In this document: one piece after another, positions 25,130 to 37,900 of the stretch
Layout: every line of letters begins with the position of its first letter
How positions within the stretch are numbered: position 1 is the stretch's first letter
Source: Candidatus Woesearchaeota archaeon
GTDB taxonomy: Archaea; Nanobdellota; Nanobdellia; Woesearchaeales; UBA9642
Assembly: GCA_003599145.1 (NCBI GenBank)
Contig: QZIT01000001.1
Location: 1-64,000 of the forward strand
DNA: 64,000 nucleotides
Direction of reading: 5' to 3'
The notes under the pieces: model-generated
Told to the model about the DNA's origin: nothing
Databases searched by the model: none
What the model saw: only the letters and a program-made list of their open reading frames with translations
Program-made: the position numbers and the translations under genes

Positions 25130-26444
25130 GAAAAAAGAGGAAGAGGAAAAAGAGGACGAGCCTTTGCAGATTGATGTAAAGGGCGATGCCAATGTTCAGG
25201 TGGCAAAACTCTCTGCAAAAGTCGAATCACTCTTAGATATCCGAAAAGCATATTCTGAAAAGTTCCAGATGCTCAGCGAGCAGTTTGGAGAATTGCGAGG
25301 CATGCTGCTCGACACTTCAAAGCAAGTGCAGCAGATTGAAATGAAATCAACCAAAGCCATCAGCATGGTTGAAGAAGTAGAGCCTGATAAATTAATGAGC
25401 CAAGTGAGAAAACAGGAAGAAAAAAACGAGCAGTTAAAAGCAAATCTGGAAAGCAACGAATCAGTCATGCATGACATCATGGAGGAGATTAAAAAAATCA
25501 GAAACCAGATGTCCTTTTATCGAGGAGTCGAACAGGTAACCAAATTAAATGACGAAATCAAGAAAGACCTTATCGACATTAAAAAGATACAGACCAATGT
25601 CGAGCGCCATTCTGACAAAGTAGAATCAATCTTTATTGAACTGCAGAAAAAATACGCAGAGCTTGATGCCTATGCGTCTGTTTTGGATGATGTCAAGAAA
25701 ACCATGAAGGAAGTGCTCACCAATTTTGACAAGCTTTCCCTGCAGATGAAGGAAAAAATTGAAAAAAAAGAGCTCGTGGAGATTTCCAATAAGCTTGACC
25801 GTGCGCTTTTGTTGAGCAAGCAGGAAAGAATAAAGCAGATTCTTGACCAGCTTGAGATATACCGAAAAGAGTCAAATGCCAGTGCAGAGGGATTGAAATT
25901 TTTGAAAGATAAGCTTGACGGAATCGAAAGCATCTTTAAAACCATGGGCATACAGCAGATGGCCCTACAGGTTAAAAATCTTGATAAGAAAGTAGACTTG
26001 ATCAATGTCGATGTTACTGCAAACAAGGAAATACTTTCAAAGTTAAGCAGGCTGGAGAGTCAATATGAAACCGTAACTAAGGTGCTCAAGCAAAATCAGG
26101 AATTACAAAAACAGGTACAGGAAGTTTTGGGCAAAAAGACACTCTTTAAAACAAAGGAAAAACAGGCAACGGATATTCTTGCGTCTGTGAAGGAAACCTC
26201 TGACAAAATCAACAAGGACCTTGCAGAGTTCAAGTCTTTCAAAAAATCATCTGAAGCAGAAACGACTGCTTTGCGCAATCAAGTAGCCATACTTTCAAAG
26301 AAACTCAATGTTGCAGAAGCAAAGAAAGGAGCCCATCAGCTTATTGATTTAAGAGCCAATCTAGGAGATTTACAGCAATCGTTCAGAAAGAACTCTGGAA
26401 CGAGAAAGAGTGCTGCACAGCGTTCGAAAAAGAAAAGGCGGTAA
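25116..26444 (+). CDS. long coiled-coil protein
   Basis: This 442-residue protein consists almost entirely of heptad-like helices from about residue 30 to 420, with an acidic N-terminus (EEEEKEDEPLQIDVKGDA) and a strongly basic C-terminus (RKSAAQRSKKKRR). No enzyme motif is visible. Coils of this kind occur in SMC-like, cytoskeletal and scaffold proteins, but no hinge or ATPase part exists here. It is the last gene of the RHH/surface/HerA operon; the next gene is convergent. The basic tail could bind nucleic acid. Confidence 0.65.
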   Translation: MSLFKKKEEEEKEDEPLQIDVKGDANVQVAKLSAKVESLLDIRKAYSEKFQMLSEQFGELRGMLLDTSKQVQQIEMKSTKAISMVEEVEPDKLMSQVRKQEEKNEQLKANLESNESVMHDIMEEIKKIRNQMSFYRGVEQVTKLNDEIKKDLIDIKKIQTNVERHSDKVESIFIELQKKYAELDAYASVLDDVKKTMKEVLTNFDKLSLQMKEKIEKKELVEISNKLDRALLLSKQERIKQILDQLEIYRKESNASAEGLKFLKDKLDGIESIFKTMGIQQMALQVKNLDKKVDLINVDVTANKEILSKLSRLESQYETVTKVLKQNQELQKQVQEVLGKKTLFKTKEKQATDILASVKETSDKINKDLAEFKSFKKSSEAETTALRNQVAILSKKLNVAEAKKGAHQLIDLRANLGDLQQSFRKNSGTRKSAAQRSKKKRR

Positions 26445-26461
26445 GTGCAGATAACCGCCCA

Positions 26462-28249
26462 TTAGGACTTCCAATAATTCTTCTTCAATAGCGTAAAATC
26501 TTCATCAATAAAAAATACCGTTCTTTGTTGAGTGTATTCAAGCGATGCTTGCATCATCGCACAACTTCGAACATCATAGTACGGAGTATTATATATTTTT
26601 TCCTCGCATAGTTTCTCAGCGGACACGGTGAATGCCATCAACAAAATTATTGAGAAAATAAAAAGGAATTCAAGAAAGAATATTGTTTTTTCATTTGATT
26701 TTACCATGGCTATGAATCCAGCAGTGCTAAAAACCAAGCAAATAACCAAAAGGAAAGGTGTGCTGAAGAAAAATAAAGTGATGAAACCGCAGGCAAAAAG
26801 AATAAGCCCACAAATTATTTTTCCCTTCTTCAATCCAAATAAGGTGAACAGCGTATGAATATTGTTTTGTTTATCTCCTTCAAAATCCTTTGCGTCTTTC
26901 ATCATTGAACCGAAGGTAAAAAAGATCAGCGCAAATGCAAGAATATTTATCGGAAACAATATCATGGCAAATTCCTGAAACAAAATTGAGAATCCCGCCA
27001 TTAAAACAGCAGCATGAGCTAATCCAATGAGAATGTTGGGGATAAGGAAATACCTTCTTAACCTGAATGGCGGAGCTGAATATATTACTCCATAAACTAG
27101 CATAAAGAAAAATATGAATACGGTGATGACGTACCCTGCCAGCAGACTAAAAAATAGGGCAATAATAAAGCAGGCAAGGGTAAGCAGTTTGTTTTCTTTT
27201 CCTGTTATGAATGCACTTGCCAATGGCCTATGAGCATTGCTCACCTTGTCAATATCTCTATCATAATAATCATTTAAGCATACCGCGAAAAGCCAAGCAA
27301 AAAAGAGAGCTATCAGCAGGAAGAGCAATGAAAAGATATTCTGCATGGAAAAACTGCGCGCCATGCTCACGGCGATCAAGAAGCCAATGATACCTAAAAA
27401 ACTGAAATGAATATGTCTTATAACGCTTATGTTCTTATAAAACGCGATACTGATTTTCTTTAAGGAAAAGCGTTCAAGTTCTTTTTTTTCCTTCCTCAAT
27501 TTTTCTTTTTTTAATAAGAATATCCACAACAACACCAACAAAGAAACTAACAAGCCATGGATAATGATCATTGAGCCATCAAAAGGCAACATGATGCCTA
27601 ACCTTCTTAAGAGAGGAATAAAGCGGGGAGTAATAAAATAGAAAAAAATAGTTGAGTAAACAATAAGAGGCGCTATAGCGGCTTTCCAAATAGATTTTGT
27701 TTTTACAAATACATAAAGTATGCTAAACATACAGGCAAGGAGAATTTCAATTTTAATGCCTATGGTTGCTGGCCCTTGCAAACTAAATAAATTCATAAAA
27801 GAGAAATACTGAAAATGAAACTGACCAGAAATATAAGCCATAGAGATTCCTTTTCCTGCAGATATAATAAAATCTATAATAGGAGGCAACAGGGTTATTG
27901 CCCAAAGAAAGGTAACTGCTTTGGCAACCTTTAAGAGCCGTTCTTTTGAAAGCAGAGCTATGAAAATGCACAACGTTAGAAAAATAGGTATCCAAAATAG
28001 AAAATACTCTATCCGCTGGAATGGAGGATAGACAGGAAGTAACGGCTGCATGAAATTTTCCAAATAGTCTCGCAAAAGCATTATGGAAAACAACGAAACC
28101 ACCCATAAGAACAGAGATGCTTTTATTTTTTCGATAGCGGCTATCCTCTCAGCGCACCACAACATCACTTTCTTTGTTTGCTTGAACAGCAAGGTAACAA
28201 GCAAAGGTATGCCTAAAATAAGACTAAAAAACAAAAATTCGCTGGCCAT
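26462..28249 (-). CDS. UbiA-family prenyltransferase fused to an N-terminal membrane domain
   Basis: This 595-residue polytopic protein has UbiA-type motifs in the C-terminal half: CLNDYYDRDIDKVSNAHRPL (about residue 330), the Asp-rich first motif, and MKDAKDFEGDKQNN (about residue 460), the second. UbiA enzymes attach prenyl chains to ring or glycerol-phosphate acceptors, including archaeal ether lipids. About 250 residues with six or seven more hydrophobic segments precede them, and a soluble 50-residue tail with cysteines follows. Normal UbiA proteins are about 300 residues, so this is a fusion. Substrate cannot be told. It is convergent with the coiled-coil gene. Confidence 0.75.
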   Translation of the reverse strand: MASEFLFFSLILGIPLLVTLLFKQTKKVMLWCAERIAAIEKIKASLFLWVVSLFSIMLLRDYLENFMQPLLPVYPPFQRIEYFLFWIPIFLTLCIFIALLSKERLLKVAKAVTFLWAITLLPPIIDFIISAGKGISMAYISGQFHFQYFSFMNLFSLQGPATIGIKIEILLACMFSILYVFVKTKSIWKAAIAPLIVYSTIFFYFITPRFIPLLRRLGIMLPFDGSMIIIHGLLVSLLVLLWIFLLKKEKLRKEKKELERFSLKKISIAFYKNISVIRHIHFSFLGIIGFLIAVSMARSFSMQNIFSLLFLLIALFFAWLFAVCLNDYYDRDIDKVSNAHRPLASAFITGKENKLLTLACFIIALFFSLLAGYVITVFIFFFMLVYGVIYSAPPFRLRRYFLIPNILIGLAHAAVLMAGFSILFQEFAMILFPINILAFALIFFTFGSMMKDAKDFEGDKQNNIHTLFTLFGLKKGKIICGLILFACGFITLFFFSTPFLLVICLVFSTAGFIAMVKSNEKTIFFLEFLFIFSIILLMAFTVSAEKLCEEKIYNTPYYDVRSCAMMQASLEYTQQRTVFFIDEDFTLLKKNYWKS

Positions 28250-28434
28250 AAACGTATAAGTGCGAAAAAGTATATATACTTTTCTCTTAAAAACAGTATA
28301 ACCTTAAAAAAGTATAATATTATATTATAAATAATATAATTCTAAACTACAGATTTAAGTTCTCAAAAACAGAAACCTTTATAAATCCATTACCCATATA
28401 AAGATATAACATTATATTAAAAAAGATATAACAA
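28250..28434. promoter_or_regulatory. very AT-rich divergent control region with repeated (A/G)TATAAC-type elements
   Basis: The 185-bp gap contains AAGATATAACA twice (28401-28411 and 28423-28433, 22 bp apart), related AGTATAAC and AGTATAAT copies further left, and a self-complementary stretch around ATATTATATTATAAATAATA. Several TATA boxes overlap these. The second AAGATATAACA abuts the ATG at 28435. It probably holds the operator of the coupled regulator and the promoter of the giant protein gene. Confidence 0.45.
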
Positions 28435-28932
28435 ATGATCATTAACGCCATTGATAAAGAGATACTGGCATTCTTAAGTAAACACACGGTTATAGGCTGT
28501 TCTATTAACCAGATTGCCCTTGCATTGCATAAAGCATATCCCCATATCAACGCAAAGGTTAACGTTTTACTGCAAGAACGCATCTTGAAAAAAAACATTA
28601 TTGGCAAGTCGCACGTTTGTTTTTTGAATTTGCGCAACCCCATAACCAGATATGCCTTAGCCATTATTGAAACAGAAAAGGCGCGCGTTTTTCTTAGCAA
28701 GCATAGCGAGATTAAAAAAACAATCAAGCAGGTAATAAAAGAGCATACGCTGCAAACAATTTTTGCATTGCCTGAGAGTGTTTACATGGTTACTGATGAA
28801 ACTTTTTTTCATAAAAAGATAAAAAACGTAAGCAAATCTGAATTAGTCCAAATAACTATGAAACATAAAGATATAACCGTACTCTATAAACCTGAAAATT
28901 ATTATAGTATTTTGAAAAAAACACAAACATGA
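28435..28932 (+). CDS. winged-helix-like small regulator coupled to the giant surface protein
   Basis: This 165-residue soluble protein has an N-terminal helical part (DKEILAFLSKHTVIGCSINQ, then LHKAYPHINAKVNVLLQERI) that reads like a winged HTH with a C-terminal alpha/beta domain. I do not know its family. Its stop overlaps the start of the 3158-residue gene as ATGA, so the two are translated together. Direct repeats just upstream suggest it controls its own promoter and thereby the surface protein. Confidence 0.55.
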   Translation: MIINAIDKEILAFLSKHTVIGCSINQIALALHKAYPHINAKVNVLLQERILKKNIIGKSHVCFLNLRNPITRYALAIIETEKARVFLSKHSEIKKTIKQVIKEHTLQTIFALPESVYMVTDETFFHKKIKNVSKSELVQITMKHKDITVLYKPENYYSILKKTQT

Positions 28933-31900
28933 ACGCATTAAAAAGGGTATTACTCGGGTTTTGGTTAATCTTATTAGTTCTTCCACTAACTTCAGGGCTG
29001 ACGCTTAACACGCACAACCTTATTTTAGGAGAAACACTGGAAATTAACATAACAGACCAAACAAATAACAGAATAACCATCTCTAACGGCGAAGATATCT
29101 ATGTCTATCAAGGATCTCCTGAAATTATAAAATTCGTTCCTAAAAAAACAGGAGATTATAAAATTGCAATGAGTGATGCTCTTACGAACGCCGCAATCGA
29201 ACAGGAAGAATTCACGGTTTCCTCTGCACCATTGCAACCTGAAGTTATACTTTTTGACAAGCCAGCATATACTTCAGGAGATAAAGTCATTATTTCCTTC
29301 AACTCAGATCAAGAAGAATTAAAAGTCACCATCAGCTCATCAACTGATTTTTACCAGTTTTTAGGAACGGTTCATGAGTCTATAGAATTTGTTCCGAATA
29401 AAGCAGACGTCTACACAGTAAATGCATACGCACAAGATCAAGTAATAGGCACAGCGACGTTTTACGTTGCTACCAAGACAAAACATACAACTGAAACAAT
29501 TATCGATTACTCTGCGCTCAGTGATAAAGACTTAGAAAGACAGCTCAGGGATTTTTTTCCTGCGGTGACCTTTAAAGGGGTTTTGAAAAATGAACAGGGT
29601 GCTTTTCCCACATTCGATTTAACCATTGCATCAGATGATGCAAAAGCGCAGGCAACATTAAAAGGGGTTAAAGATATTAATCAATTAACGCAGATAGATA
29701 TCATTAAAGAAGCAAATGCTGATAAGTCGCAATACAACATTGTTGGAGACATAGTCGCTGTGAACGCTATAGCTTTAGAGTCTGCAACAATACAGCTTTC
29801 AAAAGAAGGAGCCGTTACAGGAGTCTTAGAGTGCGATGATTTTATTTTCGGAACTAATAAATGCAAGAATTGGCAGGTTAGCTCAACGCCGTTTATTGAT
29901 TACGGAACTTATGTTATTTTTACCGTGCACCATTTTAGTGCATACACTATATGGTATAACTTCACAACAAACTTGACAAACCGTGCCTATAAAGGCGCAG
30001 ACATCACTAACCCGCCTCATGCAAATCCTTCATCATGGTTCAATGCCAGCACTGCATTAACCAGTGCAGAGTATACAGCAATAAATATAAGCGACGACAA
30101 CAGAGCCAATGTTTCCTACTTCACTAACGGAACAGGATGGAACATCCACATGTTTGAGTTCAAGATAAATCAAAGTGCTTCTTTAATCAATTCCATCATG
30201 CTTTATTGGGAAGGATATGGCAGCAAAAACAATGAAACAGACGCAAACAACAACATTTCCATGTTTCTGTACAACTTTTCACAAAACAATTGGACTGCAA
30301 ATTTAAATACATCCTGTCTGGCAGGAGCGTGCAATAGTACCACAAGCGAAAAAAACATTTCATATAACCTTACGACAAGCATCTCTGATTTCATAAACAG
30401 TTCAGGATATTTAAGATTTATCATAACAGAGTATGATAACGTTACTGCTGCAAGCGAAGGGGGAGCAGTATGCGGTAACGGCGTCGTTGAAGGCACTGAA
30501 GAATGTGATTACACGTCAACTGATTGTGCATCTCCTTCTGCTCAGAAGTGCTCCACTGGAGCTACATGTCCAGACCCTCCTGCTTGTTCTGGAAGAGGGT
30601 TATATTTACAATGCCAAACTGATTGCACGTACTACTGCGGTAGCTGCATAGCTATATGCCCATTTATCTATTCTTGGGATGGCTCTCAGTATTTCTATGA
30701 TAACGTTATTTTGCAACAGATAGAAACAAAAGAAAAGGAAACCTTGCAAATAAAACCGTTTAATTTTCCGTTACTGGTCAACGATTCTTACATAGTGCAG
30801 ATTAGAGAGTATAAGCCTGAAACAAGCTATTTTGACACGTTTTATGTAATTATCAACGACAGCTATGAAAATGAAACCACAACTACAGAAATAAAGCCAG
30901 CTTCTGAAACATACAATATCGCTGCGCTTTTGTACGAAGACGGAGAGTATCTAAAAATAGAATACGGAGAAATCGTCCCTATTGTTTTTAGACCCATTCC
31001 TCCTTTAAAGCAAGGTTACAAAAGAGAAGTATTTTTTGCCGCAAAAGGATACTATGAATTTTATAATGATTTGGATAAGCAATATTATGACCTCCGCAAC
31101 GGCATTTGCTACCTGCCTTCGCAAAAGGAAAAAATACAGGTGGTAAGCACAACCTGCGGTCCTCCTCCAGAAGAAGTAAGAACGGAAATAACAGTCCATA
31201 ATACGCTCTATACTGACCAGGCAAAAGTTTTTGTTGCGTATAATAATTCTCCTCCAACACACTCAACTCCCGTTATAACGCCAACAGACCCCCTAACAGA
31301 AGAAAACTTTACCTGTTATAACCAATCAACAAGTGATATTGATGGAAATACCGTAAGCAATATTTATGCATGGACAGTCAATGGTGCACCGCTAATGCTT
31401 CTTTACTTGCCACTTGACAGCAACGTTACCAATACCACAACAGGAGCAGTTAAAGACTACTCAACCTTAAATAATAACGGAACATTAGGACCAAATACAG
31501 AAACTCCACTATGGAACAGTTCAGGAATCATAAGAGGGGATTACTATTTTGACGGAGGAGACTACATTAACATAAGTGATCAATCGTATTTCAGCCCGAA
31601 TGAAACAAGAAACATGACCATTTCTGCTTGGATTAATATTCCTTCAGGTGCTTCAGCAAGCACAAGTGGAGGATGTGGTGGCACTGGAAGATACTTCCTT
31701 ACCAAAGCAGGAGCTTCAAACTGGGAATGGGGATTTGAAAATGACAACAATAATCTTCTATGCTTTTGCCTATGGAGAGCAAGTGATGGCGCAACCTATG
31801 GATGTGGTTCATCTTCAAGAACCATGAATGATGCCACTTGGCACATGTACACGGCAACTATAAACTACGGGTCCTATATGACTCTTTACGTTGACGGAGT

Positions 31901-34900
31901 AAACACGACAACAGTGTCATCATTCACAAACTCGATGAGCAATGGCAACTTCCCCATTCAAATAGGAAAGAGAGGCGATGGAAATTACTTTATCGGTTCT
32001 GTTGATGATATCAGAATATACAATAGAAGCCTTACACCAAATCAAGTAAAACAGATGTACAATGAAACTGCACTTGGAAAAACAGACAACAGTACCATAA
32101 CTGACTTAGAAACAATTACAGGAGAAAATTGGACTTGTTTCGTAACACCAAACGATGGATATGAAGACGGCTTAACAAAAAATACATCTGTTGTTATCAC
32201 GGCAACCAACACTGCTCCATCCGTGAGCACTCCCTATATACTTCCTATAACTCCAACTGCTTCAACAACAACACTCAACTGTTCAGTTATCCCTACAGAT
32301 GCTGAACAAACAAGCTTGACTTTAAACTTTTCATGGTACAACGGAACAACAGTGTACAATTCAACACAGTACACCGTAGCAAACAATTCAAATTTTACCA
32401 TGAATGTTTCTGTAGTTTTAAGAGCCCTGGAAGTTTGGAACTGCACTGTTTTTGCAAATGATGGAACAGATTCAGGAAATAGTAATAGCACCACCGTAAC
32501 CGTTGTCAACGCAGAACCAACGCAAGATACTCCAACAATTCTGCCTGCAAGCCCTGACGCACTTACGAACTTTACCTGCTATAATCAATCGACAACAGAC
32601 GCAGATGGACATACGGTAACCAACATCTATAATTGGCTTGTAAACAATGTTTCCATTACCGTATTGCATCTTCCTTTTGATACTAATGTAACGTCAACAG
32701 CAACGGGTGCAGTAAAGGACTATTCAGGATATAACAATAATGCAACGCTAGAAGGCGGAACAGAAACTCCAACGTACACCACCAACGGAAAAATTGGAGG
32801 CGCATATAACTTCAGTAGCGACCATATTAACGTAACAGACCATGCAAGCATAGATACCACAACGGCATTTACTGTAGAGCTTTGGGCGTATCCTTCAACA
32901 ACTGCAGCCGGAAGCTATGACATCATAGGAAAATATGCATGGGTAGCAGGCCAAGGGCTCTATCAAGTAAGGCAAAGTGGAACAAGCTTAGTTGTTTATG
33001 TAATTAACGGCGCCAGCACGAATACTGTAACTGCAACAAGCTTTTTTACTGCAAACACTTGGCATCATATAGCAATATCCTTTAACAGTTCAAATGTGAC
33101 TATTTACAAGAATGGAACCTGGGCAGCAAATACAGACCCCACATTAGCGTTTTTACAAACAAATACACCTTTAATCATAGGAGCAAGAGCAGATACTGCA
33201 AGCGCAAATTATTTTTCTGGTGTATTGGACAACATAAGAATATATAATAGAAGCCTTACTGGAAACCAAATAGCCGCATTGTATGCCGCAACGTCTGCAG
33301 GAAAAACAGACAACAGTACGATAACTGACTTAGAAACAAACAGCAGTGAAAACTGGACCTGCTTGGTAACGCCAAACGATGGAGCTGTTGATGGAATCAT
33401 GAAAAACACCAGCGTACTTCTGCAAGAAGCTGCTGCTGACGAATGCGCTCCAAGTGGAGCATGGAATGTTACTTCTCTTATCAGCTGTTCTGACACAACA
33501 ATTAGTGTAACCAGCATCAACATATCAACAGCAGGATACTTGAATCTCACCAGAGTCAATTTAACAACAGGAATAACCGAAGTTTTTGGAAACTTTACAT
33601 CAAGAGACAGCCCCACAACCATATGGCAAAATGGCAACCTCACCATTTATGGAATATATGGCTTAGATAACACAACACTGCGCATGAATGGAACAACTGA
33701 CGGCATGTATGGCATCGTAGTCAATGACAGTGCATCCATGACTATCAACAACAGTGCGAATATTACTCGAGGTTCAACGAGCACGTTTAATTATTTCTTC
33801 AAAGTTAATACGGGCAGTACGTTTGTCATGAAAAATTCTATTTTAGAATATGCAGGTTGGTCTTCCACCATAAATCAAAGAGGATTAGAGATAAATACCA
33901 CAGTTACGCAATTTCATAACAACACGATTTTAAATAATTTTTATGGGGCGGCTTTTTATGCGAATAATAGCATGATACGAGATAACAATATCACGAGAAA
34001 CGTTATTGGGATGTACTTGGACTATTCCCATAACAATTCTATAGTAAGCAATAATCTTTCAGGAAACAGCAATAGTGGAGCGACTCTTTATCTTGCCTAT
34101 GGTCTTTTTTTAAACAGTGCAAACGCGAATACCATTACAAACAATGACCTATCAAATATCAGAACAAGTGTAGGCGCATTGCCAAGTCCTGCATATGGAA
34201 TTTATATGATTAACAGCGAGAACAATACTGTTTCACAGGGAACATTCAACAACATTACTGGTCTTCAAGATGCTTCCAGCGATGTAGCTTCCTATGCAAT
34301 ATATCTTGCAACTTCAAATAACAATAACTTTTCAGCAAACAAAATATGGCAGGGCCATATCGGATACTATCTCGATGGATCAAACAGCACCGTAATTGAC
34401 GGAACTTCAATAGCTAACACAACCTTTGAAGCTATTTATTTAAGGAATACTAAGAACAGCATAATAAGAAATATAGTGATGGAAAATGCATCTTACGCAG
34501 GAGATAGTACAACCACTCCTGGCGCTGCAGGAGTTTACCTCCAAGGCAGCTCTTCAAACAACATAACAAACATAACCATCAGAAAAAACATTTTGGGAAT
34601 GCGGTTTGGAAGTTACGGAACTAGCTATTCAAATACAAACAGAGTGATGAATTCAACAATTTTTAACAACACCAAGGGGATTTATGCAGAATTTGGAAAT
34701 GCAAATTATTTTATTGACTCTGTGGTTAACTTTTCAGCTCAAGATGATATCTACTTTAAAAATGGAACATCTACAGCTCCCGCAAACATCACCTTTATCA
34801 ATGTAACACACAGAAAGGGAAATATAACATTCAACACAACAAACTGCCAGAATGCCGCAACACCATTCTGCCAGTTAAACGTGTACTGGTATTTGAATGT

Positions 34901-37900
34901 TCAAGTCAATGAAAGCGCAACAGGAATCAATCAAGCATTGGACCAGGCAACGGTAACGGCAACCAATGTCAGCGGGATACAAACCTTCAGCACATTGACT
35001 AATTCTACAGGATGGATAACGCGGCAAAATGTTTCAGAATATTGGCAGAATGCAACGTTAGCCAGCTATCAGACTAATTATACGATTAACGCAACAAAAA
35101 CGTTTTACAAGAAAAACAGCACTGCATTGAATATCACTTCTTCAACCATCATGTACTTAAGCTTGCAAAGAGATACGCCTTATATAACGCAACTGAACAT
35201 AACTCCGACAAGAGCATACAACAACGACACCTTAAATTGCAGTGTTACCGCTGTTCATGACACGCTAACAAACTTGAACATCTCCATCACTTGGTATAAT
35301 CTTTCAGGAGGTAGCTATGTTTATTATAATAATACAAATATCAGTACAACCAACAATACGCAAGTAAGCTGGTTGCTGGATAGCAGCGTAACCTGGAAAG
35401 GAGAAACGTGGAACTGCACGGTAATTGCAAATGATGGAACGTGGAATTCTACAAGGAACTCAACAACACAGTATATCTATAATCTTGAGCCGCAACATAC
35501 AACACCAATCATTCTTCCTGCAAGCGTCAATAATGACACCAACTTTACTTGCATAAATCAGTCAACCATCGATCTTGACAGTTCAAGTGTGGTAAACATC
35601 TACAATTGGCTGGTTAACGGAACACCCATTATGGTGTTAAACATGCCTTTTGAAACAAACACTTCAAGTTCTGCAAGCGGAGCAATAAAAGATTATTCTG
35701 GTTACGACAATAATGGAACATTATCCAGCAGTACTGGACCAACATGGATAGCAGGAAAAATTGGAGGAGCATATGACTTTGATGGAGCTGATGATTCTAT
35801 GAGCATTCCTAACTCCATATCATTAAACTCTACAAAAAACATCACCATAGCGTTCTGGATAAAGCCAAAAACATTCACAGAGCCAAACCCATATATTCTC
35901 TATAAAGGCGCAAGCGACCTGAACGCAGTTGAGTATCTTGTAAGATTTTCCAGCTCAAAAATGGTTTTCATATTTTATAATCAGAGTGGATTTTCAACCG
36001 TCCAAGTAGCGTCTACAAGCACCTTGGCAACAAACACCTTTTATTTTGTAGCAGCGACGTACAATGGCTCAAATTTGAGCATCTATATTAATGGAACACT
36101 GCAAAACAGCACTCTGAGTAATGTCACGATAAGGACAAACGCAAACACGATAGACGTAGGATATATATCAACAGTCTGCGCAGATACTTGTTACGCAAAC
36201 ATGACTCTCGACGAGCTTAAAATATTCAACAGAAGTTTAACCGCCAATCAAATATGGCAAATGTACTTAGAGGGAAACAACAGCATAGGAAATAGTACGA
36301 TAACTGATTTAGAAACAAATACGGGTGATAACTGGACGTGTGAGGTAATTCCCAATGACCAGGAAGATGATGGCACAACAAAAGACGTTTCTGTGATTAT
36401 TGCTGCATCAAACATAGCCCCATCTGTATCTGCGATAACCATCAATTCAACTGATGGAACAAATGTGACAACACAAGACCTTCATTGCAATGCAACCATA
36501 ACAGACCCTGAAGGCACAGCGTTGAATGTGTCTGTACAATGGTATAAAAATGGCGTTGTAAATTATTCTCAAGATTACAATAACAGTTATAGCAATGGAA
36601 CTATGTTTAACGCAACCCTTGGTTCAGGAAACACCACCAAAGGAGATATTTGGTTTTGCAGTTTTAGGGCATCTGATGGAAGCCTTACCAGCGATTGGAT
36701 AAACTCTTCTAATCTAACGATACTCAACAGCAATCCTATCATGATAACCAGTAGAATAAATCCTTCTCCGACAGCGCTTGACAGCGATACGCTTTCAGGA
36801 TACTGCAATGCAACTGATGCAGACAATGACAGCGTTGTTTATTACTGGCAGTGGTGGAAAAACAGCGTGCTTGATTCAAGCGGGAATGGAAACTTTTCAA
36901 CATCGCTTTGTTATCAGGAAACAGCAACCACCAGTACTGCCTGCGGAGGGTTATCTACTGGAACCTATCTATGCTCAGGCGATTGGGATGGCACTCAAAC
37001 TTGTGCGTTAGTCTATGATGGAAGTTGGGCAACATACGGAACAGCAACGTCAAACGATCCTGGTGCAACACTCTACATTAATTACACAAAGCCAACAAAT
37101 GCTATTTCAACAAGTTTATGGGAGATAAAAGACAATAGCGCGCAAACAAATCTTAGCATGAGTGCTAGCTGCTGGAGTCAGAGCATACTGCAGCTATCTG
37201 CAGGCGTTGGAAGCAGCATTCACCAAGAATGGAGCTGCTATACAGGCTCTGGATGGACTGCGATTCGTGCACTCAGTGGAGCAGGAACCTATAGGGCCTA
37301 TGAAGAAGCCATGTGGTGGAACATATCATTTTATCATGCACAAGGAATAGAAGCATTGGTATCCAATGTTTCCGACAGTTTAACAAGTGCAGGAGATTCA
37401 TGGATTTTTTCATGCTTGGCAGATGATGCAACAGCAAATAGTTCATGGATGAACAGCACGGCAACAACCATTAATGAGAGCACAACCTACGACTTTGAAG
37501 TCAACAGCACCAATATCACGTTCAGCACCAATAATCCTGTAGAAAATGAAGTTATGACGCTTTTCGCAACCGTCTATAATCTGGGAAATACGAATGCAAC
37601 CAATGTCACGATTCAATTTTTTGATGGCGATCAGGAAAACGGAACTCAAGTAAACGGCAATATTACCAGAAACATTTCAGCTGGGAGCTATGTTACCGTA
37701 AATGTTTCCTGGACAGTAACTCAAGGAACGCATAATTTCTATGCGCTTGCAGACCCTCCTTATGGAACTGGCAGTTTTTCTGAAACAGCTGAAACCAACA
37801 ACATTGCCAACAAAACACTCACCGTATCAATCTGGCAAGTCTATTATGGCCTTATGAACACCACTGTATTTCTAGCAACTTCACAAAATATATCGCTGCA

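Noticed and set aside
25196-26278. Several serine-rich minus-strand frames inside the coiled-coil gene
   Set aside because: Serine/phenylalanine-rich frames are the expected shadow of lysine- and glutamate-rich coding DNA.
33209-33646. 145-residue minus-strand frame inside the giant gene
   Set aside because: Antisense and without start signals; no domain seen.
31255-36390. Repeats in the giant gene as a transposon or recent tandem DNA duplication
   Set aside because: Similarity is mainly at protein level with many changes; no terminal repeats or transposase.
36778-37011. Plus-strand frame of 77 residues in another phase of the giant gene
   Set aside because: Overlaps the long continuous reading frame and shows no own promoter or ribosome-binding site.
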